Positions 12,135-24,522 of a stretch of 64,000 nt of DNA are shown here, piece after piece (the first letter of the stretch is position 1; each line of letters begins with the position of its first letter). The position numbers and the translations under genes were made by a program. The notes under the pieces are model-generated. The model had not been told where the DNA came from. It saw only the letters and a program-made list of their open reading frames with translations, and did not search any database. The stretch comes from Beroe ovata (lineage: Eukaryota > Ctenophora > Nuda > Beroida > Beroidae), in NCBI GenBank assembly GCA_946803715.1, contig CAMPET010000031.1:62001-126000 (forward strand), read 5' to 3'.

Positions 12135-14470
12135 ATGGAGTCAGACACCACTCTTCACTGCTGCTATTTGGAGTACTGTGTCAACAGCCAACTTGATAGT
12201 TGGGAGTGGTGTCAGGCATTCCTTCTTCAAGCCAGTGAGGATACTAGACAGAGTGATGTTCTGAAACTGCAATTTTGGGGAAGTCAAACAGAGGTTTTTC
12301 TCGTAACAGATGATCAGTATGATAAGGAGTTCGTTGACACCAGTGCTATTGAATTTCTTGACACCACTTCTGACGGAGAGTGGGACATTGACACCGAAAA
12401 ACACTACGAAAACGTCATACCAGTCGGCAGTCAAGTCCTCCTTTTCGAATTCACATTCAGTGTTAAGTGCTGTGTTGTTGGAATACGGACTCGATCTCAT
12501 TTCATGTTCAACACTGTGCCTAGTGAAGTTGCTGGCGACTGGTTATTCGTGGTAAATGAGGATAACCTTGTTAATTTGAGAGGGGGTGAGAGTGGGGAAT
12601 TGGTACAGGTTATTCAGAGCAAGAGGTAAGAGATCTTGTTTACACTCAGCCATAATTTCACAGGATTCAGACAAACCCTGCTCCATTTCCTTCTCATACT
12701 TGATATCACGAATAACAAGTTCATAATGTAGCTGTTGTATTTTTACAGATGCATAGAACATGTTGACCACACCCATGCCTGTAAACTGGACAGAGTTTTT
12801 TATGTCTGTACCGACATAGGAGAGGTAAGTCATCCTAGTTTGAATGACTTTTCTAGTCGGATTTTGGACCAGTTTGATAACAATTCTGTACATAAAAGGT
12901 CCCATGATGACTCCGTTTAGAAGGATCACTGTTCGCTCACTTATTATACCAATTAATAATCTGCCATCACCCATTTAATCGATCAAATTGCCTACACAAG
13001 TCGTATTCTAAATATAGACAGCTGCTTGCTCACGCTCATTAATGCTTGCCTGGTCAATTACGGTCACACTTTAAGCTCAAAAAATTCAAATTTTGCGTAA
13101 CGCGCAAAAACAATTGGATGAATCAGTTGGCGTAGCACGTGAGTAGATCGCGGCGCGCGCATATGCTTTATTATATTTCAAGCTGAGAAAATATCTGTCG
13201 CAAAATGGCAATTTTTTGTCAAATGAAATTCCTCGCTAATGCGACCATTCATTAGTCAGGAAACACACGATTTACACTCGTCATCTCGTACAATCAGAGG
13301 TGTAAACTGGAGGATACATGACAATACAAATATCCACAATCAGGTTGATAGTGATGAAACTGAGTTTCTGTTGGTAGTTACACAATCAGATGTAAGTGTA
13401 GTGTCGTTACAGAGACATTGCATTACCAGACTCATGCCATTCACAAAGATAAAAACGTGAGTTTTAATATGAAAGTATGTGAATAATAAACAACTAGACT
13501 GAAACATTTTATGTCATACTATTGTTCAACTTCCCACAGATTTTCTCGAGACAAATACGATCCCACGACAGTAATTCTAGAACTTGGCAACATGAAACAC
13601 GGCAGTAGGACATACTCATTCCGATCTAAGCGAGCAGGCGACATTCTGTCAGCAATCAAAGATCAGATCAACATTATCTCCAGTATCATCGTAATGAGAC
13701 GAGAATCAGACGGTAAAGTGGACAGAGATGAGACAGTTTCGCTGGACAAAACTACTATTTCTGCACAGACAACTCCGGACGCGGATTTGAGAACGATTCC
13801 CGAATGTGGGACTGAGTATTCTCGTCTAACATGCCCAAACCTTGATCCATATCAACCAACTTCACTAGTACAGCCTAATCTAAACCCTGAACTATCTGAT
13901 CAGCAAGATTTTGTCAGTGGAGGGTATGTCCAATCAGATGGCTCCATCGATATATACCCACATTTCGATCAGACATTCGATAGAGCAGCGGCTTGTCATA
14001 CCCTTGAACAGGGGGTGAGATCTAGATTCAGTGAACAGAATATGCTTGCACAAAACTCGTCAGAAATAAGTTACGAGTTGAGTTACGACTCACGGGTGTC
14101 GAGTTGTAACTCAGGTGCAGGTGATGTGGGACGTGAGTTGTGCTACACACTAACGGAACCATGTGCTAATGTGATCTATCAGGAGGTCGATATCGATGTT
14201 TCATCCCCTCGACACAGCACACTACTCAGACGAAGATCAAGGAAATTCTCGAAACCGACATTTGTTTCGTATGTTATCGGAGGGACAGACGCGCTCGTTT
14301 CTCTGGATAGACGAAGAAGGAGATCGGCTCCGGTTATTCACGGGACAGTCTCGGATTATGAGGGTCCAGGTGTGTATTCGAGATTATTCGATCCGACGTT
14401 ATTCATCGGGGAGGAACAATCGAGAAACGAGGGAGAAGATGAAGCATATGATTTGCTCATCAGGAAATGA
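12135..14470 (+). CDS. IRS/DOK-type PTB adaptor, four exons, 564 aa
   Basis: Exons 12135-12625, 12749-12824, 13260-13456 and 13540-14470 join in frame to a TGA. The N-terminal 165 residues are beta-rich (EWCQAFLLQASED, VLKLQFWGSQTEVFLVTDD) and may form a divergent PH domain. Residues about 205-292 read like an IRS-type PTB domain: EFLLVVTQSDVSVVSL, then TRLMPFTKIKTFSRDKYD and a final strand and helix ending YSFRSKRAGDILSAIKDQI. The remaining half is a disordered tail rich in Tyr (YSRL, YELSYDSR, YQEVD, YVIG, YDLL) and a basic patch (LLRRRSRK, DRRRRRS), as in docking proteins that are phosphorylated by receptor tyrosine kinases and recruit SH2 proteins under the membrane. The first ATG at 12135 is assumed; an upstream exon is possible. 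Family assignment rests on pattern, not alignment. Confidence 0.6.
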
Positions 14471-14722
14471 ACAATTCTAATTGTGAGAATTGGGTTGTTT
14501 TGGAGCTATTCGCGACTTCACTTCTCAGCCACTCTATTGAGCAACAATAATTATCAACAATGATATGAACAGTTAACCACGTATCAACAGCTATCTAACA
14601 GTATATTAATTAGTCCTGATGTCCTTCTAACCGACCACATACAATCTCAGATCGAGTTCTTAAGGTTCTTATTTGTCAGACATATCTTAAGATTCTTATA
14701 TATGTATCGTATAACTTTCAAC

Positions 14723-15426
14723 TCAAAGTATAGTACACACGGAACTGATAGTTCTGAAGAGCTCGCTGTCCTTCGCGGTTCTTATCTTAGAAGGGCGTGA
14801 ATTATTTCCCGGATCGACATCACTCTCATCTCCCACGTCATGATTCACTGCCACCACCCCTTTGAGTGGATTGATCTGGCGTTGGAGGGCTGGGTTGTTC
14901 CCTAGCTGGGTCAAAACATCAGAGGAAATTGCACCTTCGTTTACCTGAGGAGGGTTTGGAGTGATGTAACTGGGTGTGTGCGCCAGTGAATGAGCATAAA
15001 CAATAAAATACTCTCACAAATGGTTGCTTGATAGAAATGTGGTAATTGTCACATGATCCAGTACTTATTCTACACTGATCTCAACTATACCATCGATCTC
15101 AACTATACAGATTTTGTTGTACATGAGAAACGTATCTCGACTATACCTGTTCAAGGACCTGATTGACCTGTTTCTTAGCCTCCTCTTCCATCATTTCTTC
15201 CTTCGTGTAGGATGTGAGGATGTTGTCACCCTGACCGCACAGCCAGTACGTGGGGAGCTGGCCCTTGCCTTTGTGAGTGTGCCACCCACGCTGCCGGGTG
15301 ATGTAATTGCCTGCAGAAAGAAGGGGGAGGCGTAATACGGTAATATTTGACAGTGGAGATCCCTGCTACTGTGTGTGTGTGTGTGTGTGTGTGTNNNNNN
15401 NNNNNNNNNNNNNGTTTTTGTTTGTT

Positions 15427-15477
<51 letters not shown>

Positions 15478-18400
15478 GTGTGTGCGTGCTTTTCGTTCGC
15501 ATCTGAGAAGAAAAGTTCCCATAAACAAGCCCCCTCTCTTACCGTATCGCTTGAGATATTCATTGGTCGAATCGCTGATGTGAACTTTCAGTGCTTCACT
15601 CGATGACTCCATCCTAGAAGCCGTGTTGACAGTGTCACCAAATAGACAATAACGCGGCACTTTCCAACCCACCACACCTGGATTATTGACAATTGGGACT
15701 GAGATGAGACTTTGGAGTAATTCAATCCTCACACAGTGAATCACAGCCCTCACTCAATATAATAGTCTGTGATATTGCGCTAGGCTATAAGGCTTCACCC
15801 CTACCTGCCACAACAGGTCCAGAATGTATGCCGAGTTTGACCGTCAGCGGTTCCTTCAGGAAGTTTATCCTAACTTTCTGTATGGCGTGTATCATGGCTA
15901 TTGCAATGTCAGCAGCGTGCTTGGCGTGATGTTCGGTTCTTTCGGGGAGACCAGACACTAGCATGTACGCGTCTCCGACAGTCTCTACCTAGAGCCGCAC
16001 CATCATGGTTAAGTTATTTTCACGGAGCAAGTTGATACGATAAAACTAACATAGATACTGAGACGAATAGACAACACACCTTGTACACGTTGGTGTGGCT
16101 ATCGGTCAGGGTGTCAAACGCCATGTACATCCTGTTCAGAAGTCCAGCTACCTAAAATGGTGTCAATAAGCAAACGTGTCCTAAAGCCTTAATTAGGGAA
16201 TCAAGCCACCATAAATCGTCGGCTTGACAAAAGCTGTAGCAGACGAGAGAACCACTTCTTGTCTGTGGCTGATGACAGATTGACTCATATACATATCTGA
16301 GCATAATACCTGCATGGGTGATAGCGTGCTACACAGCTCAGTGAATCCCACCAGGTCACTGAACAGAACAGTAGCCTCCCCAAACTCCTCACACGTGTTC
16401 ACAAAGGGAGTTCCTTCTCGGATCTACAGGGGGGGGGGAGAGAGGATTCATTCACCGAGTCACAGCAGATATATATAGAACAATGTTAAATTGTATCATG
16501 TGTGCAGGGGATTGGAACCCAACAACCAGTTTGTTTTGCCCCTCCTCACTGAGTATTCCGCATATCTGAATCTCTAAACACCCCCATTCTTTTTCTCCAA
16601 CCCTTGCGGCCCCTCGGCCACAAGTGAGGATTTTGACCGAATAGATGAGGGTCGGAATAGCACAAACCTGCAGTGCAACATCCCTGGGCATAATCTGTTC
16701 AATGAGTCCCTCTGTGATGCGCATCTCAGTGCTCAGCACGGAGAGATACTGGTTCTGTACGATGCTCTGTTCCCGCTCCTCATCCAGCAGACGACGCACC
16801 ATGTGGACTCTGAGGGAAGAATACCCATACATTATACATTATACAGTATACACTGTACCATGTATATACATGTGCACACGTTGCGCGCGCCCCTTATTTT
16901 ACTCTGTGATCTGAAAGGTCTTAAATTACAGAGCACGCCGCAGCGCGGGAACATGTATACACTACCAAATGTAGATTATTCCAATCATTGCACAATTATA
17001 TGTATTCAACGTACTACCTGAATTGACATTCCAGTAGGAACGTAGTATAGAATGATTTCAAACTGAAACGTATATGAACTAAATCCACGTGGCTAATATG
17101 CTCATATTCAGCTTCACCTCAGTGATGAAGATAGTAGCTGCGCTTTGGTACTGTCATGCGCCTCAAAGTCGCCCAGGAACACAGTTTTACACGCCTGCAT
17201 CGACTCTAGACGGGGAGAACACAGGAAGATGACGTCACCCGTCTCTTCAAACACCACCATCTGACCCTGTGACATGTTACTATGACATGTTACTATGACT
17301 TGTTACTATGTGACATGTTACTATGTGACATGTTACTATGTGACATGTTACTATGTGACATGTTACCATGTGACATGTTACTATGACATAACTCTGATAA
17401 TGGGTGAGTGGTGACACGCCACCATGATTCGACCTGACGTCACCACGACGTCATTGCGATCTTGTGTGACGTCACCAGCAGTACCTGTAATCGCAGGTGA
17501 AGGTCCACTACAGTTTCTTCATTCCTCAGTAGTTGTACACCCCCCTCACTCGCCTTACTACACAGCTCAAATACCTGGAAACGTCACATGGTCAGTGAGG
17601 ACCTCAATCTCATACACTAGCTCAGGGTAGAAGGCATTTCCTTCGAATCTTATTGTCGCGTTTAGAGTCTGATTTGCAGACAGTTGAACCGGAATATGAA
17701 TCCGGATCTTCCAGTCGATTTACCTGATGCTGATTACTCCGAATGTAGTTCCAAGTTAGGGTTCCTAGCCGCGGTTTCCGCAGGTTAAAGTTCTTGTTTA
17801 TCTTGGTCCTCACCAAATTGGGAATGATTTGCTCGAGGGTATGACCAACAGAATGGATCTCATTGAATCTGGTAAGAAATGACAGTGTGAGCATAACAAA
17901 ACTTATACGGGAGCAAAAATTGAGGATAGAGACGGAAGAAGAGGACACTTCAGATTTTCTTTAGAGAGTGGACGGAACAAGGCGTTGTAACCTATCGAAA
18001 TAGATGAAGAACGGGAACAGACTTAGGACAGTCATGGCAGAGGTTGGAATCACACTGTCCAGGTTAGTGTCGATAGCATCCCCCACCTCGAGAGGTTCAA
18101 ACCAGCGTGAATTGTCGAACTGGAGCCGGAAATTGGTGTGGAAAATGAATCCGTCGATTTGCTGCGGTTCCTGTACGATCTGGAGACTCTCTTCAGGCAC
18201 GGAGAAGAGGATTTTCAGCGTGTTCTTGATTATTCCTGTGGTTAATAATAATGAGTTAGTGATTGGAAAAGATAATCGAAAGAAAAATTCTTGCGAAGAT
18301 GAGTGAGATCACGCTAAATAGAATGATTTGATCAGCACTTCATATTATCAGTGTAGTACTGGTACAACCGATTTCTGATGGTGAGATGTGTAAAACGCCG

Positions 18401-19131
18401 CGCAGGGCGGTGACTGGAGATTTATGCACGACAGCCACTCACCCAGCCCGAAGTAAGCCATGTTGGGTGCCCAGCATCTCATCGCTACATCAAATCCTTG
18501 ATTATCCTCGTGACTCACAATAAACGAATCGTACATCAACCCAGCATACTCATACGCTTTGTAATCGTAGAAATCACTCCACGTTCGGAAAAAGTCAGCT
18601 GGCGTTCGGCCAAGAAGCTGAAAATAACCGAATGTAAACCGGAAGAACAAAGAAAAGAATGAATGACGGGAAGTTATATCGAGCAAATTGCAAGACTTTG
18701 CTCCTCTCACCTTCATATTCCATTCTTTGATCATGAGTTTGATATACCACTCCCCAAATCTCTCAACCACCCTGTTCACGTCCAGTTTCGCATGCTTGCT
18801 CACGCCTGTATGATTTGAGCATTGGTGAAAACTGTTTCAGTGATCGATGTGTTATACTTGTAGTAATCGATGTTGGCAGAAAAACATCTTTGAAGGATTT
18901 CATCTCTCTATGACCAAATTATAACCGTTGAATCCTGTGTCAACTGATGATTGAAAAAGAGTTGAATAGTCAATTACCGACTGCGAGTTCGAGGAAGAGT
19001 TGGTCCTCATAGTCGATGTAGTCGTCATAATCCTCAGGGACGTTAGCAGAGGTACATATGATATACCAGGACCGCTTCTCAAAATCGCTGTAGAACCCAA
19101 GTTTGATAGCGTTGAACACGTATCCATACAT
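14723..19131 (-). CDS. Soluble guanylyl cyclase, atypical, 690 aa
   Basis: Fourteen exons join in frame: 18978-19131, 18711-18805, 18443-18617, 17992-18235, 17724-17868, 17485-17574, 17118-17266, 16668-16809, 16310-16423, 16080-16151, 15805-15988, 15543-15677, 15159-15310 and 14723-14944. Order: H-NOX (1 to about 190, starting MYGYV), HNOBA/PAS (about 220-340, containing [18 protein letters not shown]), coiled-coil (about 350-398) and cyclase domain (about 405-600). Catalytic residues all sit in one chain: metal Asp421 (FSDLVGF) and Asp466 (VETVGDAY), guanine-selecting Glu462 and Cys532 (RYCLFGD), Asn539 and Arg543 (TVNTASR). The enzyme should make cGMP in the cytosol as a homodimer. The haem His is replaced by Tyr100 (SDFYDYK) and the YxSxR motif is absent, so NO sensing is unlikely. 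The C terminus CTIL is a class I PDZ ligand. Receptor-cyclase-like [10 protein letters not shown] closes the domain. Confidence 0.93.
15371..15481. repeat. (TG)n microsatellite with 19-N gap
   Basis: TG repeats run on both sides of 19 N (15395-15413), inside the intron between the last two cyclase-domain exons of the guanylyl cyclase gene. The tract length is therefore not reliable. Confidence 0.95.
17266..17395. repeat. Minisatellite abutting a splice acceptor
   Basis: About seven copies of a 15-17 base unit (TGACATGTTACTATG, often plus TG) fill 17268-17395. On the minus strand the array ends in CATGTCACAG, which is the acceptor of cyclase exon 17118-17266, so the repeat unit itself supplies the sequence just upstream of the splice site. 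Confidence 0.9.
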
Positions 19132-20528
19132 AATAGGGTTGAGGGGTGGATGGCTGGGGTGATGGTGTTAGGGTGCGAGAAGTTACTAAGGGAGAAGTAA
19201 CGATGAGAAACACGGACGGTTTTGCAGATCCGAACTGAATTAATCAAAAAATTAATTCGGAAGCGTTGTGAGAGGAAAAAGAATGTCGAAAATCGGATGG
19301 AAAAGTGATTTGGGATCAGCCCTATCATGTAAAACCTCAGCTCGTGCTAGAATATTCGGAAAATAACAATAAAAGCAACAGTACCATAATTCCGGCTCAC
19401 GTAAAATGGACACACAAAACTTCACCCCAATCTCCTGTCGAATCACGTGGTGCGCTGGTCACGTGACAAGGATGTGTTGCCACGTGACAACAATTGACAC
19501 ATCTCCTTCATTAGCGGGATGGTACAACTTCAGCCGTTCATCCGAGCAGGATGCATTTACACAAAAACCATCGCCCGACTATACCATAAACTCCACCACT
19601 ACTCAATCTAATGGATATATATTGGTATCATCAGTAAAATAGAGGGGGCGGGCGGGCGGCGAGACTTTTAAACTTTCATGCAGACTACTCAGCAGATAAA
19701 TCAGTCAATGACTATATCTGTTGAGTAGTTATAAGTGGAGTACATATATAAAGTAACAGTGACTATTAATTCTCAATAAATTCAAATAGCGAGAGCGCTA
19801 GAAAGGATGGTAATGGTATGATAGGTACAGCCATTATACTTCTCTATGAACTTTTAAAGATGGAGCATGGATTACGGGGTCTTCTGCCGAATACAAACTT
19901 GGACATTCGCGTGCTTGAAATGTGGCTACCAAGGTAAGTTTACATCGGGGATGGTACAGGGAGGAAGAATACTTCTTGGGCACTATTATATTGCGAAAAT
20001 ATGTGTATAGTGCGTCCATGCATATACGATACAACTGTCATAAATTGTCCATCCTCTCAAAGAGAAGTTATATTCATCGTTGTCCCGAAATACTAAATAG
20101 GCGTGATGTTACTGGACTTCTAGAATAATCGTCGAGTTGGTAATGGTCTAAATTTAGGGCAAATGTCTGAGTATGTCAGTTCATTGACTTTATTGGGTTG
20201 TGATAGGAGATAAGTCCTCATTAGAAGGCCAACATGGTGTCATGTAAAACTAAGTAACTACGAACTCGTACAAAAATCTGATAACATAAATTAACTGATA
20301 TCAGTGATTAAAAACTATCTCATGTTGTTCAGTATTGTTTAGGACATCAAAAATTTAAAAAATAAGTGTTCCACTTTCTGTCAACAAAATCAAAACCATC
20401 AATTAATTAATCCCACATCTCAAAGTTAAAACTTGAAACCCACTCAAACAAGGAGACGAGTTTTACTGTCATATTTATGTGATACCTAAAACTCAGATTA
20501 TGACATAACCTAAAATCAAACCTAACCT
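19132..20528. other. Spacer between cyclase and GALK2
   Basis: Holds the cyclase 5' flank and the GALK2 3' flank. No exon is supported. A GC-rich run (GGGGCGGGCGGGCGGCG) lies near 19643-19660. Confidence 0.5.
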
Positions 20529-23500
20529 CTAGATGCGTAGGACACACGCTCCTTGGCACGGAGAAGAAACGAAGAGGTGAGTTTTGGTAGCTTCCGACAG
20601 GGATACGCCCCTCGCTTCATAGTACTCCTTCCACACAGTGTTTATGAAGGAGTCGACCTGGGGGAGCAAAGGCTATGAGGGGTGAGGATGGGGTTATCAA
20701 AACAGGGTTCTCAGGGCCAATTGAAAAGTTAGGAGTAAGTCTATATGATACATATTTTACAGAGCTCGACATAGTTCTGCTTCTCATACCACAACAAAAG
20801 TGGAGTTTAGTAAACTCACGATGGAAACAGGGACCATGGACATAGTACATCCTCCAAACCCAGCTCCAACAAGCCGTGATCCGAGGGCCCCAGCGTCCCT
20901 ACACATCTGATGACAGGAGGAATAGTGAACATAAGTCAAGAGTGGGAAATCGATGTCCGGAAAGGGGGCAGAATGTGAAAAACGTGCAGGTTAGCTCAAG
21001 AATTTCGGTCACTTTCATGATAATAATAAAATAATGAAACTGACCTGTGTAAGCTGATCAAGTTCATCGATACTGACGTTGTACTTGTCCTTCAGACTCA
21101 TGTGTGATTCGTTTATCAACCTACCCAGCTCCTGGGGTCAAGTGGTTTGATAAACCTCATGTTAGGCGAGGTCGACTCAGCCATTTGTCATGTGTTGAGT
21201 GGTTGAATCAATTATGTCTAAAAATTGATCGCGTTCATATTGTTGAATCAACAAGAAGATTTTGTAGAGGGAAACTTTATCCTTCACCTGCACATCAGGA
21301 TCTGCCTTGTCACAGAGCTCCTTGAATCTTGCAACTCGGGTTGCTTCTCCGGTCACGTGAAGTGCTCTGAAAAAGTGGTGTCAGTCACCAGGAAAAGTGG
21401 TCTCAAAGGAAAGTGGTGTCAGTCATTAAGGAGAAGTGGTGTCAAGGGAGAGTGATGTCAGTCATTGGGGAGAAGTGGTGTCAAGGGAGATTGATGTCAG
21501 TCATTGGGGAGAAGTGGTGTCAAGGGAGAGTGATGTCAGCCATTGGGGAAAAGTGGTGTCAAGGAAGAGTGGTGTCAAGCAGTTATTAATGCCTCAGAAA
21601 ATGGTGTCAACGATGTCTCGAAGCGGTGTCAGCATGTCAAATGGCGTCAAGGATAAAATAAAGTGTCGACGGAATAAAGTGGACTTACCTATCATAGAGA
21701 CGATAAAGTTGGTTATCACTCTTGCCGATAATTTCAGCGAACTCTTCCGTAGAACATTCCAATATTTCCTGAGCATCAGAGCTAGTTGAGACATGAACTC
21801 GTGCCAAATGTAGGCAACGACGATCAAGAATTAATGGATTTTATTAAAATCACCATAATCTCATCCTGTGTGTATGGTTCCTGGTGAATGTGCTCCTTCA
21901 CTGCACTCAGCAGAGAAACTGGTTCCATCCCGTTCACTGTCATGAGGTTATGATAGGTCTTGATATCACGCCAAGCCACACCCAGTTTCACAGCTAAAAC
22001 CTACGGCAATCCGACTCGAATGAGCCAGTTGCATCAATAAACTGAGCTAATATCGCGAACATCAAAGTAGAGTAGTATCATTCGCATTCAGAGCGTAATC
22101 TTCACTCACCCTCGCCCCTATCTTACACTCAGCAACCCTGTTATTAAAATCAGTTCCGTCCGCTTTCCACTTGTTCACCATACAGTTCGCAACAACAAAC
22201 GTCGCGGAAACAGGCAGCACAACTGGTTCACAACGTACAGGATTGAAGTTGATGAGCTGTGCTTTACCAGCCACGCCCAGGAATGATATCGCCTGAGATT
22301 CAATTATATATACGTGGTTATAGCAAGGCCCATTCCAACTAACCGAATGTGAAATTATTTCAGAGAGGGAGGGAACGCCGTAGTTTGGAATGATCGGTAA
22401 GGGGGAGTTTGTACCTGGTCCATACCTCCTCCCAGAGTACCGACATATCTCTCGGAACGAGCGCATAACTCCGCAATACTCTCACGAGTCAACGTCCTGT
22501 CCTGTGAAAATATAAGATGTGGTGCATTCTCGCACGCTACACAAAGAATCGCATGTTTTCAGTGTCAGGAATGGCGTGACGCTCAATCAGATTTACTCAC
22601 GTTAAGGAATAGAGCAGCCATGAGGGCCGAGGCACAGACCAGAGCTGAGGAGCTGGATAGACCCGCTGACATTGGCACCTTGCCATCAACCATGACTTGC
22701 AGCCCTGGGGAACGAGGATGGATAGTGTTTAAAACACTGTGTTTTCACTCGGGTCGGGGGAGAAATGAGGATCCACGCCATTAACAGAACTAACATATTA
22801 TTCCCACCCACTTATATAACATCCAGTGAAATCAGTAGTGTGGTAATCTACTGACCGGGGGCCAGAGTGTTCATTCTCTCTGCTATACCAAGATACCCAG
22901 CCAACACGTACGAATACCACTTTATCTCGTTAAACTGAGGATGACAATTGCTAACTAAGAATTTTTTTAGAATTTTGTATTTCGGGTGCCTTATATCATC
23001 TTCCTCATTGTAACAGAAGGTCGGGGAGTAGGACGCATGCCAGTATCATGACGTCGTCACATGACCCAGTGAATATTTCAGACACAAAGATAGCTGTTTG
23101 ACACCTGACACTTGGAGCATTCTCCAGGATGGAAATACCAGCTCAACTCTTTCCGAGCACCATTTTCATCATGGCCATATAAGGTCAAATTACCCTGCCT
23201 TTTTCCATCCCAAGACCCATTACCTAATGGACAGTTTACAACTTTGACGAGATGCACTTTTAGCAAGATACCTGAATATTCCTGATGGGACAGGAGAAGT
23301 CGGGAAACTTGGGGTCGGAGTTGGTGATGGTTATGTCCCGTTTCTCGCTGTCCTTCCTCCCAGCTATCATAACATCCTGAGGCGGGGGGAGGCAGTGGAG
23401 ATGAGGGAATGTCAGAAAGTTAAACTTAATATAAAACGAACGAGGGCAACTGTATCATCTTGTCTACATCTCGTCCTATGTATTACCTGCTTGATGGAAA

Positions 23501-23831
23501 TAGGAAGGACTGGGAATCCACAATAGTCCACGTGTTCTCCGATCAGATTTACACGACCTGGTGCCCTGAGACGGAAACACGAGTTACTTTTCATAACCAG
23601 AGTCAGCCACTCTCACACATGTATTCGGTTATATAAAATGAATTTTTATATTCCAGAGAAGTAAAGAGTTTTTCCCGATGTAAGTTGATTAAACCTGACG
23701 ATATGATTAAACCTGACGAGGTAGTCCGGTCTAGTCCCGAATTTCGTCTCGAACTTCCTGACGAGCGCGTCCACTCTGTCCGTATCACAGACATCTGTAC
23801 TGATGTCTCTGGGATCTAATAGTCCCGACAT
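20529..23831 (-). CDS. GALK2: N-acetylgalactosamine kinase, 454 aa, 13 exons
   Basis: Exons 23713-23831, 23487-23565, 23272-23376, 22856-22934, 22601-22704, 22415-22501, 22110-22292, 21854-22000, 21689-21768, 21288-21366, 21045-21131, 20820-20906 and 20529-20657 join in frame; 454 residues is close to the usual GALK2 length. It is a cytosolic GHMP kinase that phosphorylates GalNAc (and galactose) at C1 using ATP, for salvage to UDP-GalNAc. The sugar-binding motif [17 protein letters not shown] is at 40-56, the ATP loop [12 protein letters not shown] at 138-149, the catalytic base is Asp190 in GGGMDQ, and the third motif [10 protein letters not shown] is at 397-406. GEHVDYCG rather than GEHTDYN points to GALK2 instead of GALK1. 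Intron 21369-21688 carries a 39-bp minisatellite. It lies 691 bp downstream of GMPPB on the same strand. Confidence 0.96.
21361..21590. repeat. 39-bp minisatellite in a GALK2 intron
   Basis: Tandem units beginning GAGAAGTGGTGTCAAGGGAG and containing TGATGTCAGTCATTGGG repeat every 39 bp from about 21431, with degenerate copies on both sides. Because 39 is a multiple of three, the array stays open on the plus strand and gives a spurious repetitive frame. Confidence 0.9.
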
Positions 23832-24522
23832 CGACTACCTATATTTTCGGGGTGTGATTAGGTTATGGAACATATGTAGGTCCTCGATTCATTGGTGAAA
23901 TGTATCAATGTTAGATACCATGGATCAGGGAGACTGAAATATGAGTTTCGTACCAAGCATCATCATTGGTCTTCACATTATATATCCGAACCAGTCAGAA
24001 GACAAAATCCTATCAATCGACTGAATTGCGTAATCATACAATAATCACCGTAAAAACTGAATTTAACTTTATACATTCGGTAGATTAAAAGAATTTAACT
24101 AAAATAATCAAAATTAAATATGTTCATACGTTAGGGAATTACATACGTTTCTTGTTCCAGATCTATGCTTCAATCATTCTAACACTACAAGACTCATTTA
24201 GAATTAGGAATCTGTTACCATATGAACTTACCAAATAGACTTTACATATTATGTAATAAAACAATCGAGAATTTACTAACACACTATATAACTCTGACTT
24301 GAGAATCATTATGATACCAAAATGCCCACTGAACGATGCCCAGCCTGTTTAGAGAAGACAGACGCTCGGTGAATAGATCACCGAGGGACACAACTTCACA
24401 GCTACAAACGGGAACAAACACTACTTTACTGCTGAGAGCTGAGGGACTCTTTCTTGCTAACCGTTGGGTAACATCACTTTCTAAAATGGAGTCCCTCGAA
24501 ACCCTCGCTTCCTCTGATCTTA
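23832..24522. other. GMPPB-GALK2 intergenic spacer
   Basis: 691 bp of AT-rich DNA between the GMPPB stop codon and the GALK2 start codon on the minus strand. It should hold the GMPPB poly(A) site and the GALK2 promoter; no specific site was recognised. Confidence 0.5.

Noticed and set aside
12543-12974. 143-aa minus-strand frame
   Set aside because: Antisense to exons and an intron of the PTB adaptor gene; no independent support.
17268-17395. CRISPR-like array
   Set aside because: Units are contiguous without unique spacers; this is a eukaryotic minisatellite.
21225-21789. Plus-strand repetitive gene
   Set aside because: Open frame produced by the 39-bp intronic minisatellite, antisense to GALK2 exons.
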